Assembly: GCA_012728015.1 (NCBI GenBank)
Contig: JAAYFY010000037.1
Span: 1-64,000 of the forward strand
DNA from: Clostridiaceae bacterium
GTDB lineage: Bacteria > Bacillota > Clostridia > DSM-8532
Length of the DNA stretch: 64,000 nucleotides
Reading direction: 5' to 3'
Shown here: in pieces, positions 44,848 through 53,441 of the stretch
Layout: every line of letters starts with the position of its first letter
How positions within the stretch are numbered: the first letter of the stretch is position 1
The notes under the pieces: model-generated
What the model saw: only the letters and a program-made list of their open reading frames with translations
What the model was told of the DNA's origin: nothing
Database searches by the model: none
Program-made: the position numbers and the translations under genes

Positions 44848-46524
44848 ATGGCACACTTGGCACTTTATAGAAAATGGAGACCACTTTCTTTTGATGACGT
44901 TGTGGAACAGCGCCATATTGTTGAAACACTTAAAAACAGCGTAAGGAACAATTCTGTAAGTCACGCATATCTCTTCTGCGGAACACGCGGCACAGGGAAA
45001 ACCACCCTGGCCAAGATACTGTCCCGTGCTGTCAACTGCATGGAGCCAGTCGGCGGAAATCCGTGCAACCGGTGCGACATATGCAAGGGGATCCTTGATG
45101 GGTCCATAATAGATGTTATCGAGATAGACGCCGCGTCCAACAACGGCGTGGATGACGTCCGTCAGATCAGGGAAGCTGCCATGTACGTGCCGGCCGTTAC
45201 CCGCTTTAAGGTCTACATTATTGACGAGGTCCACATGCTGTCTGCGGGAGCGTTCAATGCCCTTCTGAAAACCCTTGAGGAGCCGCCTCAAAGCGTTATT
45301 TTCATCCTGGCCACCACTGAGTCCCATAAGCTTCCGGCAACCATCCTGTCCCGTTGCCAGCGATTCGATTTTAAAAGGATAACCATAGCGGGGATCATCA
45401 GCAGACTGGAAACCATCGCGAAAGCCGTGGAGGTCGATTATGAGCCGTCTGCGCTTACCATGATCGCCCGGCTTGCCCAGGGCGGGCTCAGGGATGCCAT
45501 CAGTATTCTGGACCAGTGCATAGCCACGGGTACTGATAAAATCACCAGGGATGTTGTAATTGCAGTTTCGGGGCTGGCTGCGCTGGAGATGATTGACGCG
45601 CTGGCAGAAGCCCTGGCCGACCGGGACGTACAGGGCGCGTTGGCACTGATCGATGAAGCGCTGTCAGCCGGAAAGGATCTTGCGCCCCTTTGCGGTCAGC
45701 TTGTTGGATGGTTTCGCAACCTGATGCTGTTCCAAATTGGCGGGGATGCGTTAAAGCTAGTCGATGCGGATGAAGCGAGTCTTGAACGCCTGAAGAAAAC
45801 TGCGGAAAGGATGAGCTATGAGGAAACCATCGCCATAATAAGGGAGCTTTCCGAAGCTGAAAGCAGGCTGAAGTGGTCGGAGAACCAGCGCATACTGATG
45901 GAGGTTACCGCGGTGAGGGTTTGCGCCAGAAACCTCGGGAGCGCAAACATGCCTGAAAGGATGAAACTTCTGGAATCAAGGCTGGGCGACCTGGAGAGGA
46001 AGCTTATGGAGATCACGGCATGTGTTCCGGCGCAAAAGCCCGCGGCTGCCGGGGAGCCTGTCCATAAAGGCGTGCCGGACAGCGGGACGGCTGAAAAGGA
46101 GCCGCCTGTTTCCGTAAAGCCTGTTAAAAGGCCAGATCCGGGTAAAAAAGAACAGGTTGGCGCATCTATCCATAATGAGTTGGAAGAGTGGCCCCGGGTT
46201 CTTGAATACCTGCAGTCGTCAGGCAAGATGAAGGTCTATGCTTATCTTATAGGCACCCGCTGCTATCTGGTGGATGATTCTACGGCCATAGTGGTTGTTG
46301 GCTGCGATGAACAGCTGAAGAAAAACATCCTGTGCAGGAGAGAGAGCATTGAGGCTGTAAAGGAGGCGCTCAATAAAGTTACAGGCATATCCTTGAAGGT
46401 AAAGGTAAGGGACGAGGCGGAGATGGGGCTGGCTGCACAGGATGAGTCGGGAACTGATCCCGTCCTGGAGAAAGTGAAAAGGTTCGCGATGGATAACGGC
46501 CTGAAGCTGGACATCAAGGAATGA
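44848..46524 (+). CDS. dnaX: DNA polymerase III subunit gamma/tau
   Basis: The clamp-loader ATPase (558 aa from the ATG at 44848, where the protein begins AHLALYRKWRP as in other DnaX). Walker A is GTRGTGKTT near 43-51; the zinc site is Cys-x8-Cys-x2-Cys-x2-Cys (from NCME to CDIC, about 63-78); IYIIDEVHMLS is Walker B near 121 and the sensor STATTES region is ILATTESHKL. The C-terminal tau part is short and Lys/Pro-rich. An in-frame upstream start at 44767 falls inside the promoter. The usual ybaB and recR partners do not follow. Confidence 0.96.
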   Translation: MAHLALYRKWRPLSFDDVVEQRHIVETLKNSVRNNSVSHAYLFCGTRGTGKTTLAKILSRAVNCMEPVGGNPCNRCDICKGILDGSIIDVIEIDAASNNGVDDVRQIREAAMYVPAVTRFKVYIIDEVHMLSAGAFNALLKTLEEPPQSVIFILATTESHKLPATILSRCQRFDFKRITIAGIISRLETIAKAVEVDYEPSALTMIARLAQGGLRDAISILDQCIATGTDKITRDVVIAVSGLAALEMIDALAEALADRDVQGALALIDEALSAGKDLAPLCGQLVGWFRNLMLFQIGGDALKLVDADEASLERLKKTAERMSYEETIAIIRELSEAESRLKWSENQRILMEVTAVRVCARNLGSANMPERMKLLESRLGDLERKLMEITACVPAQKPAAAGEPVHKGVPDSGTAEKEPPVSVKPVKRPDPGKKEQVGASIHNELEEWPRVLEYLQSSGKMKVYAYLIGTRCYLVDDSTAIVVVGCDEQLKKNILCRRESIEAVKEALNKVTGISLKVKVRDEAEMGLAAQDESGTDPVLEKVKRFAMDNGLKLDIKE

Positions 46525-46826
46525 TAACCGTAAATGCTGTTGTATGGAGTTTGAACAAGTGAAGGGTTGACTCATGTTTTTCGGTCCGGGGATATATAAA
46601 ATGCAGTATAATGGCATTCTGATACTTGACAAAACATGTTTGGTGCTGATATATTAAGTGTGCTCAGCTCTGAGGTATTTCCCGGATATGAATGTGCGCT
46701 GCCATGTATGAATAGGATAATAACAATTGTCTGCTTATCTTTGATATGTTTGAGCCTGTTTGAAATGCAATCCATTTTATAAATGCATATATATAGTATT
46801 TTGTATATTTTACAAGGCGGTGTTTT
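46525..46826 (+). other. Gap before rho: promoter and long leader
   Basis: 302 AT-rich bases without a gene. It holds the TTGACA/TATATT promoter described separately, and then about 165 bases of leader before rho. I see no strong terminator hairpin or classical riboswitch in the leader; in several bacteria rho controls its own leader by termination, which would fit but is not shown. Confidence 0.5.
46626..46655 (+). promoter_or_regulatory. Sigma-A promoter for rho
   Basis: TTGACA (46626-46631), 18-base spacer, TATATT (46650-46655). RNA would begin near 46662. Confidence 0.65.
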
Positions 46827-48707
46827 ATGGAAGACAGAGCCATTCTCGAGAAGAAGTCCCTTGAGGACTTGCGTTATATTGCCAAAATGCTGGGCTTGAA
46901 AAGCATCTACAAGTACCGCAAGAACGAGCTCATCGATTACATCGTCAATTCAGCGAAGGATGACGAAAAAGATCCTCAGAAAGAAAAAAAGAAGACTTCC
47001 AGAAAGAAGGCAGCCGGAGATGCACAGACCGACGTCGATGAGAAGGTTTCAGAAAAGTCTGAACCTATAGCGGAAACCCCGGTAAAACGCCGCGGCAGGC
47101 CCAGAAAAGTCAAGACCGATGAGGAAACAAGAGGCGCGGCTGCCCAGCCCATACAATCTGAGGCGCCTGCGCCGGCAACAGTCCAGGCAGGTACAGAAAC
47201 CGGTTATCAATCTGAAGTATCCATTGCCCCTTCCATTTCTCCTGAAAAAACAGAAGTATCCACCCAGGATATCGAAGAACAGATACCCAAACGGCCTTCC
47301 AGGATCCATATAAAGAGAGTAGAGGACATCGGAAAGGCAGATTCAGGTCCGGATGTTTCACAGGCGCCCGAGCCTTATGTCGAAGGGTTTTCTTCTGGCA
47401 TGTCCGATTCTCTGGCCTATGGGGATACAACCGAAAAAGCTGCTATGGGATCCGCGGGGGAAATCCCGGAGATCGAAAAAGGCAGGGAAGAAGGAGCCAT
47501 TGAAGGCGAAGCTGCCAAAGAAACCCGTTATGTAAGAATAAGCAAGACCAGAGACCTCTCCAAGCTGGAAAGCGATAACCCGGTCTCGGGAATTCTCGAA
47601 GTGCTCCCGGACGGTTATGGTTTTTTAAGGGGCCATAATTATTTGTCCGGACCTAAGGATATCTATGTTTCACCTTCCCAGATCAGGCGTTTTAATCTGA
47701 AAACCGGGGATAAAATAGTCGGCAAGGGCCGCATCCAGAAGGACGGAGAAAAGTTTCAGGCTTTATTGTACGTTACATCGGTCAATGACGATCCTCCCGA
47801 AGCCGCCCTGAAAAGAAGGCCATTCGACCAGCTTACCCCCATTTATCCCCACGAAAGAATAACCCTGGAGTCCGACTCCAAGGAGCTCTCAACCCGTCTG
47901 ATCGACCTGATCGCTCCCATCGGAAAAGGCCAGCGCGGGCTTATCGTCTCTCCCCCAAAGGCAGGTAAAACCATATTGCTGAAAAAGATAGCGAACGCCA
48001 TTACCCTCAAACATCCGGAGATAGAGGTTATAGTTCTCCTGATTGATGAGCGTCCGGAAGAAGTGACCGATATGCAGCGTTCCATCAAGGGTGATGTGAT
48101 TTATTCCACCTTCGACGAGCTGCCCGAGCATCATATCAAGGTGGCCGAGATGGTGCTGGAGAGAGCCCAGAGGCTGGTAGAGCATAATCGGGATGTAGTT
48201 ATCCTTCTTGACAGTATCACGCGGCTTGCCAGGGCTTATAACCTGACCATACCCCCTACGGGACGGACCCTGTCCGGCGGATTGGATCCCGGGGCACTGC
48301 ATAAACCCAAGCGCTTTTTCGGGTCTGCCAGGAATATTGAAAATGGAGGCAGCCTGACCATTATAGCCACAGCGCTCATAGATACGGGCAGCCGCATGGA
48401 CGATGTCATCTACGAAGAGTTCAAGGGAACCGGCAACCTGGAGCTCCATCTTGACAGAAAGCTTTCAGAGAAAAGAATCTTCCCGGCCATCGATATCTAC
48501 CGTTCGGGAACCAGGCGTGAAGAGCTTCTGCTCTCGCAGCGCGAGCTGGATGGAATCTGGACCATCAGGAAGGCAATGAGCAACCTTGGCACAGCCGAGA
48601 TCACCGAGCTCATCATCAGCAGGCTTCTGAAGACCAAGACCAACGAAGAATTTGTAAACGGAATAAATACCGCACTGCTGCAAAAGGAGAATAACAACTA
48701 CCTATAG
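46827..48707 (+). CDS. rho: Transcription termination factor Rho with N-terminal insertion
   Basis: A 626-residue Rho, about 200 longer than the E. coli protein. Residues 1-42 form the Rho_N helix bundle. Residues 45-245 are a low-complexity, probably disordered insert rich in Lys, Glu, Ala, Pro and Ser, with KKKTSRKK and an AT-hook-like KRRGRPRK near 88-95. The RNA-binding domain follows ([20 protein letters not shown], about 263-282), then the ATPase with Walker A PPKAGKT near 376, [10 protein letters not shown] near 401, the Q-loop [10 protein letters not shown] and R-loop region. RBS AAGGCGG. Inserts of this kind occur in Clostridia and Actinobacteria. Confidence 0.95.
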   Translation: MEDRAILEKKSLEDLRYIAKMLGLKSIYKYRKNELIDYIVNSAKDDEKDPQKEKKKTSRKKAAGDAQTDVDEKVSEKSEPIAETPVKRRGRPRKVKTDEETRGAAAQPIQSEAPAPATVQAGTETGYQSEVSIAPSISPEKTEVSTQDIEEQIPKRPSRIHIKRVEDIGKADSGPDVSQAPEPYVEGFSSGMSDSLAYGDTTEKAAMGSAGEIPEIEKGREEGAIEGEAAKETRYVRISKTRDLSKLESDNPVSGILEVLPDGYGFLRGHNYLSGPKDIYVSPSQIRRFNLKTGDKIVGKGRIQKDGEKFQALLYVTSVNDDPPEAALKRRPFDQLTPIYPHERITLESDSKELSTRLIDLIAPIGKGQRGLIVSPPKAGKTILLKKIANAITLKHPEIEVIVLLIDERPEEVTDMQRSIKGDVIYSTFDELPEHHIKVAEMVLERAQRLVEHNRDVVILLDSITRLARAYNLTIPPTGRTLSGGLDPGALHKPKRFFGSARNIENGGSLTIIATALIDTGSRMDDVIYEEFKGTGNLELHLDRKLSEKRIFPAIDIYRSGTRREELLLSQRELDGIWTIRKAMSNLGTAEITELIISRLLKTKTNEEFVNGINTALLQKENNNYL

Positions 48708-48733
48708 TTGACCATACGGCTTCTTGCAATCCC

Positions 48734-48770
48734 CCGGATGATATGGTAAAATATCATCCGGCGCTTTTTA
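48734..48770 (+). terminator. Rho-independent terminator after rho
   Basis: Perfect 11-base stem CCGGATGATAT (48734-48744) and its complement (48751-48761), six-base loop, then CGCTTTTT. Confidence 0.88.
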
Positions 48771-48828
48771 AGGGTCGCAACGATAACGGTTTCAATAAAG
48801 AAGCAAGATATGAGCGAGGTGAAAGACC

Positions 48829-49029
48829 ATGCGGGAAGGTATCCATCCTAAGTATACAAAGGCAACTGTCCGATGTGCATGCGGCGAAACCTTTGAAACA
48901 GGTTCCACTAAGCCGGAGCTGCGTGTTGAAATCTGTTCCCAGTGCCATCCCTTTTTCACAGGGAAGCAGAAGCTTGTAGATACCGGTGGACGTGTAGATA
49001 AGTTCAAGAAAAAATACGGAATCAAATAG
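48829..49029 (+). CDS. rpmE: Ribosomal protein L31, zinc-binding form
   Basis: A 66-residue L31 of the zinc (C+) type, with Cys16, Cys18, Cys36 and Cys39 all present; it begins MREGIHPKY as in other members. It is part of the 50S subunit bridge to 30S. In Bacillus the zinc-free paralogue replaces it under zinc starvation; no Zur box is visible upstream. RBS GCGAGGTGA. It is a single gene between two terminators. Confidence 0.97.
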   Translation: MREGIHPKYTKATVRCACGETFETGSTKPELRVEICSQCHPFFTGKQKLVDTGGRVDKFKKKYGIK

Positions 49030-49030
49030 A

Positions 49031-49057
49031 AAACCGGGTATAAACCCGGTTTTTTTG
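49031..49057 (+). terminator. Rho-independent terminator after rpmE
   Basis: Nine-base stem AAACCGGGT/ACCCGGTTT (49031-49039, 49044-49052), ATAA loop, run of seven T. Confidence 0.9.
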
Positions 49058-49151
49058 TGCGCGCGGCAGGACGGCTGAACAGCCCTCCTGAAAATCTTTG
49101 TATGCAACGACTGTTTCAGTGAAATGATAGTATCGGTAAGGAGAATGGCAT

Positions 49152-50063
49152 ATGAGCAGGTTTTCAGCTGAAAAAACCAAGTCCTGGCTCATCATCGCGC
49201 TGGGATGCCTTGTGGTTACATTTGCCATGAATGTGTTTCTGATACCATTCAAGCTGGCTCCGGGAGGCATTTCCGGTTTGTCAACCGTGCTGTACTATGT
49301 CTTTAACAAGGGTGTCCCGGTGGGTGTCATGATGCTTGTGTTCAATATCCCGCTGTTCCTTGGGGGATATAAGAGCAAAGGGAAAAGATTCGTCATACGT
49401 TCCCTTTTCGGGGCTGTTCTTCTTTCCATTATGGTTGACGTCACAGCCCCGTTTGCCGAAACGCTGGTCAACGATTATCTGGTCAGGTTTGACAGTGCCA
49501 TGGCCGCTCCTGATCTGCTTCTGAATGCCCTGGTGGGAGGCCTTGTCATGGGCCTGGGCCTTGGAATGGTCCATAAGGAAGGGGCCACCACGGGCGGAAC
49601 CGATCTGGCAGCTTCGGTCTTAAGAAAGGTTTTTCCGCACAGGTCACTCGGCGAACTGTTGCTGATACTGGACGGTTTTGTTATCCTTTTCGCGACAGTC
49701 GTTTTCAGGAGCGTAAAGCTCGGCCTCTATGCCTCCATAAGCCTCTATATCACCACCAAGACCATAGATGCGTATATCGAGGGCTTCCACTTCGCAAAAA
49801 GCCTCATGATCATATCCGAGCATCCCGAAGCAATAGCAGGGCGCCTTATGGAAGATGTGGACAGGGGCGTAACCGGCCTTAAAGGGACTGGCATGTACAG
49901 CAGGGCGGATAAAACAGTCCTGTTATGTGTTGTTAAAAAGCAGGAAATGCTCAAGGTTAAGGAGATCGTGAAGCAGTGCGATCCCAACGCCTTCGTTTTA
50001 TTGAGCGATGTACGGGAAGTGCTGGGAGAAGGGTTTGAACCGCTGCACTCTGATGAAAAATAA
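49152..50063 (+). CDS. YitT family membrane protein
   Basis: A 303-residue protein with five to six membrane helices (about 12-32, 45-66, 75-98, 115-135, 160-190) and a C-terminal cytosolic DUF2179 domain (about 215-295; GRLMEDVDRGVTGLKGTGMYS). The N-terminal half matches YitT (GCLVVTFAMNVFLIPFKLAPGG). Several members occur per Bacillota genome; their transport role is unproven. RBS AAGGAG. Single gene. Confidence 0.92.
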   Translation: MSRFSAEKTKSWLIIALGCLVVTFAMNVFLIPFKLAPGGISGLSTVLYYVFNKGVPVGVMMLVFNIPLFLGGYKSKGKRFVIRSLFGAVLLSIMVDVTAPFAETLVNDYLVRFDSAMAAPDLLLNALVGGLVMGLGLGMVHKEGATTGGTDLAASVLRKVFPHRSLGELLLILDGFVILFATVVFRSVKLGLYASISLYITTKTIDAYIEGFHFAKSLMIISEHPEAIAGRLMEDVDRGVTGLKGTGMYSRADKTVLLCVVKKQEMLKVKEIVKQCDPNAFVLLSDVREVLGEGFEPLHSDEK

Positions 50064-50242
50064 GGCATGGCAGGCATGATACATATATGACGATGGATGA
50101 AATAAGGGAATTGGCGGGTAAATATACACCAACGGCGAGAATCAGCCGAAAACTCTTTTGGAGATATTTGCTGGTATGGCAGAAGTAGCCTGCATGCTCG
50201 TCGGGTATTACCATATGCTTTCAAAACTAGGGAGGAATTGGC

Positions 50243-50656
50243 ATGTGGTTTTTATATGCGCTGTTGTCGGCGGTATTTGCCGCTCTTACATCCATACTTG
50301 CCAAGATAGGGATAGAGGGGATTAATTCCAACCTGGCAACTGCAATACGTACAGCGGTTGTGCTGGTGATGGCATGGATTATAGTTTTTGTTACGGGAGT
50401 CCAGAACCAGGTTGCTGATATCAGTAAAAAAAGCTGGATATTTTTAGCCCTGTCGGGTATTGCCACAGGTTTGTCCTGGCTTTGCTATTACAAAGCGCTG
50501 CAGATTGGGGAAGCATCAAAGGTGGTTCCGGTGGATAAATTCAGTGTTGTCATCACGATGGTACTCGCTTTTTTAATACTGAACGAAGCGCCAAATGCAA
50601 AGACAATCCTGGGTGGCATATTCATCACAATCGGTACGTTTGTGATGATTCTGTAG
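50243..50656 (+). CDS. Single-unit EamA-family membrane protein
   Basis: A 137-residue protein with five hydrophobic helices that equals one EamA repeat; most EamA (DMT) carriers have two repeats and ten helices. WFLYALLSAVFAALTSILAKIG and the WLCYYKALQIGEASKVVPVDK stretch are typical. Such half-size members probably work as dimers, like SMR transporters; the cargo is unknown. RBS GGGAGG at 50231-50236. It stands alone, converging with the GNAT gene. Confidence 0.88.
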   Translation: MWFLYALLSAVFAALTSILAKIGIEGINSNLATAIRTAVVLVMAWIIVFVTGVQNQVADISKKSWIFLALSGIATGLSWLCYYKALQIGEASKVVPVDKFSVVITMVLAFLILNEAPNAKTILGGIFITIGTFVMIL

Positions 50657-50745
50657 GGAAGGTCCTTTTGACAAATTGTCAGACTGGCAGGCCGTGCCGG
50701 GGCGGACAGGCAAAAAGTGTATCAGAAGAACCGAAAGAACTGTCC

Positions 50746-51216
50746 CTATGCCAATTCTTTTTTAAGTCTTGCCCTGTGATATCCCCTGTCGGTTTCGATG
50801 GCTTCAACAAAGAATCCCTGGCAATAGTAAAAACGCATGAGGGCAGTATGCCTGGATGCGGTGTGCAGGGTGACTTCCCGCACACCTTGCGAGATCAGGT
50901 ACTTGTCCGCGGTGTTCATCAGGGCTTCGCCGATTCCAACACCGCGCCTGTTGCCGCATACCGCAAAACGGCTCAGATAAGCCGTACTATTGCGGATTTC
51001 GAGCCTTAAGGTTCCGACAACCTCATTATCTATAATGGCGATTAAAACTGTTTTTTCGGCAATTGCCCGCCTGATGTCATCAATGGTTTCCCGGAGGGCG
51101 TCAAGGTGGGTCTGCCCAATGGTCCTGCCATATTCCTGAAAAGCCTGCTGCAAAATGGAAAAGACATGGGCCGCGTCAGATTCCACGGCCCGCCTGATTA
51201 CAAATGAGTAAAACAT
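50746..51216 (-). CDS. GNAT-family N-acetyltransferase
   Basis: A 156-residue GNAT. Acetyl-CoA-binding motif A is NRRGVGIGEALM (about 90-101, Q/R-x-x-G-x-G), with motif D VVGTLRLEIRN near 66 and motif B SRHTALMRFYYCQGF near 121. The substrate is not apparent. It lies 25 bases after argF on the same strand and probably shares the argF transcript and its ARG-box control, which makes a link to arginine metabolism possible but unproven. Confidence 0.85.
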   Translation of the reverse strand: MFYSFVIRRAVESDAAHVFSILQQAFQEYGRTIGQTHLDALRETIDDIRRAIAEKTVLIAIIDNEVVGTLRLEIRNSTAYLSRFAVCGNRRGVGIGEALMNTADKYLISQGVREVTLHTASRHTALMRFYYCQGFFVEAIETDRGYHRARLKKELA

Positions 51217-51241
51217 AGGCTCGTGCCTCCTTATGCCCGAG

Positions 51242-52165
51242 TCAGCCCATCAGCTTAACCAGGACCGCTTTTTGCGCATGGAGCCTGTTCTCTGCCTGGT
51301 CAAACACAATCGAGCGGCTGCCATCGATGACAGGACCGGTCACCTCATATCCCCTGTAAGCGGGAAGGCAGTGCATAAACAGGGCATCCGGCTGGGCTTT
51401 GGAAAACAGTTCGTCGTTCACCTGGTAGGTCATGAATACCCGCATGCGCTTTTCCTTCTCTTCCTCCATACCCATGCTGACCCAGGTGTCGGTATAGACG
51501 ATATCCGCATCCTTTACAGCCTCAATGGGATCGGACGTGATCACTACCTGCGCGCCGGACTCAAGGGCGGCCTCCTGTGCCCTCTTAATTGCGACCGAAT
51601 CGCAGGAATAACCTTCCGGGGCTGCCGCGGTTATGTCCATGCCAACCTTGGCGCAGCCGATGAGAAGGGAATTGGCCACATTATTTCCGTCACCGAGGTA
51701 CGCCAGCTTAAGGCCCTTGAAGCTTCCCTTCTTCTCCTTGACAGTTTGGAGGTCGGCCAGTACCTGGCAGGGATGATAGCTGTCGGTCAGGCCGTTGATA
51801 ACGGGAATGGTGCCGCATTCAGCGAGGGTCTCCACATCGCTCTGCCTGTATGTTCTGATCATGATGCCATCTATATAGCGGGACAGGGTTTTTGCCGTAT
51901 CGGCCATGGTTTCGCCCCGCCCCAGCTGGATATCATTGGCGCTGAGGAAGAAGGAATACCCTCCCAGTTGATACATGCCCACTTCAAAGGATACCCTGGT
52001 GCGTGTTGAGGCTTTGGAAAAGATCAGGCCCAGGGTTTTGCCCTTCAGAAGATGATTATGTCTGATACCGTTTTTGTTTTCGTATTTTAATTTTTCGGCC
52101 AGGGACAGTGTTTCCAGGATCTCTTCACTGGTCCAGTCGGCTAAGCACAGAAGATGTTTTACCAT
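51242..52165 (-). CDS. argF: Ornithine carbamoyltransferase
   Basis: Forms citrulline from ornithine and carbamoyl phosphate. A 307-residue transcarbamoylase with the carbamoyl-phosphate loop SKASTRTRVSFE (about 50-61), HPCQVLADL (about 132-140), the ornithine-specific DTWVSMG (about 225-231) and HCLPAYRG (about 264-271), which mark OTC rather than aspartate transcarbamoylase. Two ARG boxes over the promoter point to the biosynthetic enzyme rather than the arginine deiminase pathway. ATG at 52165, RBS GAAAGGAATGG. Confidence 0.96.
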   Translation of the reverse strand: MVKHLLCLADWTSEEILETLSLAEKLKYENKNGIRHNHLLKGKTLGLIFSKASTRTRVSFEVGMYQLGGYSFFLSANDIQLGRGETMADTAKTLSRYIDGIMIRTYRQSDVETLAECGTIPVINGLTDSYHPCQVLADLQTVKEKKGSFKGLKLAYLGDGNNVANSLLIGCAKVGMDITAAAPEGYSCDSVAIKRAQEAALESGAQVVITSDPIEAVKDADIVYTDTWVSMGMEEEKEKRMRVFMTYQVNDELFSKAQPDALFMHCLPAYRGYEVTGPVIDGSRSIVFDQAENRLHAQKAVLVKLMG

Positions 52166-52257
52166 TGTCTACCATTCCTTTCGGTATAACGCTGGGAGTC
52201 TTTCCGGGGTAAACCGGTTAATTCCAGCCTGCGCATATATGTCTCAGGGCTCCCAAT

Positions 52258-52292
52258 TGTATTATTATACATTCAAATGTATAAAAATGCAA
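52258..52292 (-). promoter_or_regulatory. argF promoter overlapped by two ARG boxes
   Basis: Minus strand TTGCAT (52292-52287), 17-base spacer, TATAAT (52269-52264). Both ARG boxes fit TGNATWWWWATNCA exactly: TGTATAAAAATGCA (52278-52291) over the -35 and TGTATTATTATACA (52258-52271) over the -10. Box starts are 20 bp apart, the same as at argD. Confidence 0.88.
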
Positions 52293-52436
52293 CTATATTT
52301 TTTTACCCTGCCGCCACTGTTTCCTGCCGGGCTGCCAAGGGGCGCGGTATTGCGCTGTCAGGGAGTCGATTCTGTTGACGCGCTTTCAGACTGCCTGGCC
52401 GGGCTGAGAAATAGTATGTCGAAGAACCGTTCCCGT

Positions 52437-52464
52437 TAAGAATTAAACGTAAAAATGCCGATTA
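52437..52464 (+). promoter_or_regulatory. Sigma-D (flagellar) type promoter for motAB
   Basis: TAAG (52437-52440), 16-base spacer, GCCGATTA (52457-52464), close to the sigma-D consensus TAAA-N15-GCCGATAT. It lies about 57 bases before motA. Confidence 0.6.
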
Positions 52465-52520
52465 ATAATTTGAAATCCTGTTTGTTGTACCTAAGATAAA
52501 TTGCTAAAGCTGGTGAGATA

Positions 52521-53342
52521 ATGGATATCGCAACAATATTGGGTTTGTTTCTGGGCATCGGATGTATAATTTATGGCATTTTTGACGGGGGTCAGCTGTC
52601 TTCCTTCGTACACGCAGGCTCCATAGCTGTTACAGTGGGGGGAGGATTGGCATGCACCATCATGTCCTTCCCTCTTTCAGACACCATAAAGGCGTTTAAG
52701 GCCATACCTCTTGCCTTCAAACCACCCAGGTTCGATCCTTTTCAAACCATTCAGCTATTAGTTGAGCTTTCCCAGAAAGCGCGCAGGGAAGGCTTACTGG
52801 CACTGGAGTCCGCACAGGACGATATAAAGGACGATTACCTGAAAAAAGCCCTGGAACTGGTGGTTGACGGTATCGAGGCTGAAATGGTCAAGACATCCAT
52901 GCAATTTGAGATAGACAGTATGGTGGTTCGGCACAGCACCGTCCAGGCATATTTCAAAACACTGGCAGCACAGTTCCCGGCCTGGGGTATGATCGGAACG
53001 CTGATGGGACTTGTAAACCTGCTCAAGAACATGGACGATCCGTCAAATATAGGACCTGCCATGTCCCTCGCGATCATTACCACCTTTTACGGGAGCGTCC
53101 TGGCAAACTATATCTGCAACCCGATTGCCACCAAACTTCAGGGAAGCAGCGCAGAGGAAATCAGGATGAGGGAAATGATCATGGAGGGTATCCTGTCCAT
53201 CCAGTCAGGCGAGAACCCGCGTTTGATGGAGCATAAACTGAAGACCTTCCTTTCTCCCGGCCAGAAGCTGCAGTATGAAAGCATGGTTATAAAGGAAAGG
53301 GAAAGAGGCGCTGAAAGGGAGTTGGGATCAGCCCAGGAGTAA
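52521..53342 (+). CDS. motA: Flagellar motor stator protein MotA
   Basis: A 273-residue stator subunit with four membrane helices (about 3-22, 30-52, 150-172, 183-203) and a large cytosolic loop (about 55-145) that contacts the rotor protein FliG through charged residues. PAWGMIGTLMGLVNLL in helix 3 is the family signature. With MotB it forms the ion channel that powers rotation. The C-terminus is a basic/acidic tail. MotB follows after 99 bases. Confidence 0.96.
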   Translation: MDIATILGLFLGIGCIIYGIFDGGQLSSFVHAGSIAVTVGGGLACTIMSFPLSDTIKAFKAIPLAFKPPRFDPFQTIQLLVELSQKARREGLLALESAQDDIKDDYLKKALELVVDGIEAEMVKTSMQFEIDSMVVRHSTVQAYFKTLAAQFPAWGMIGTLMGLVNLLKNMDDPSNIGPAMSLAIITTFYGSVLANYICNPIATKLQGSSAEEIRMREMIMEGILSIQSGENPRLMEHKLKTFLSPGQKLQYESMVIKERERGAERELGSAQE

Positions 53343-53441
53343 TGTGGCTAAAGCCCGTTTCTGCAAAGCCTGGAGGCAGGTGCGTAAGTGCATGATGTAT
53401 GAGAGTCAGACTTGTTCTAAAGGATTGGGGTGAAATGATCA

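Larger units (their letters stand above)
52166..52520 (-). other. Divergent region between argF and motA
   Basis: 355 bases without a gene. The half next to argF holds the ARG-box promoter (52258-52292); the half next to motA holds the sigma-D-like site (52437-52464). The 130 bases between them (about 52300-52430) show nothing I can identify. Confidence 0.6.

Noticed and set aside
50087-50188. Possible 33-residue small gene (MTMDEIRELAGKYTP...) between yitT and the EamA gene
   Set aside because: Open and with a mildly helical product, but no clear RBS, promoter or terminator; may be a remnant. Conservation in relatives would be needed.
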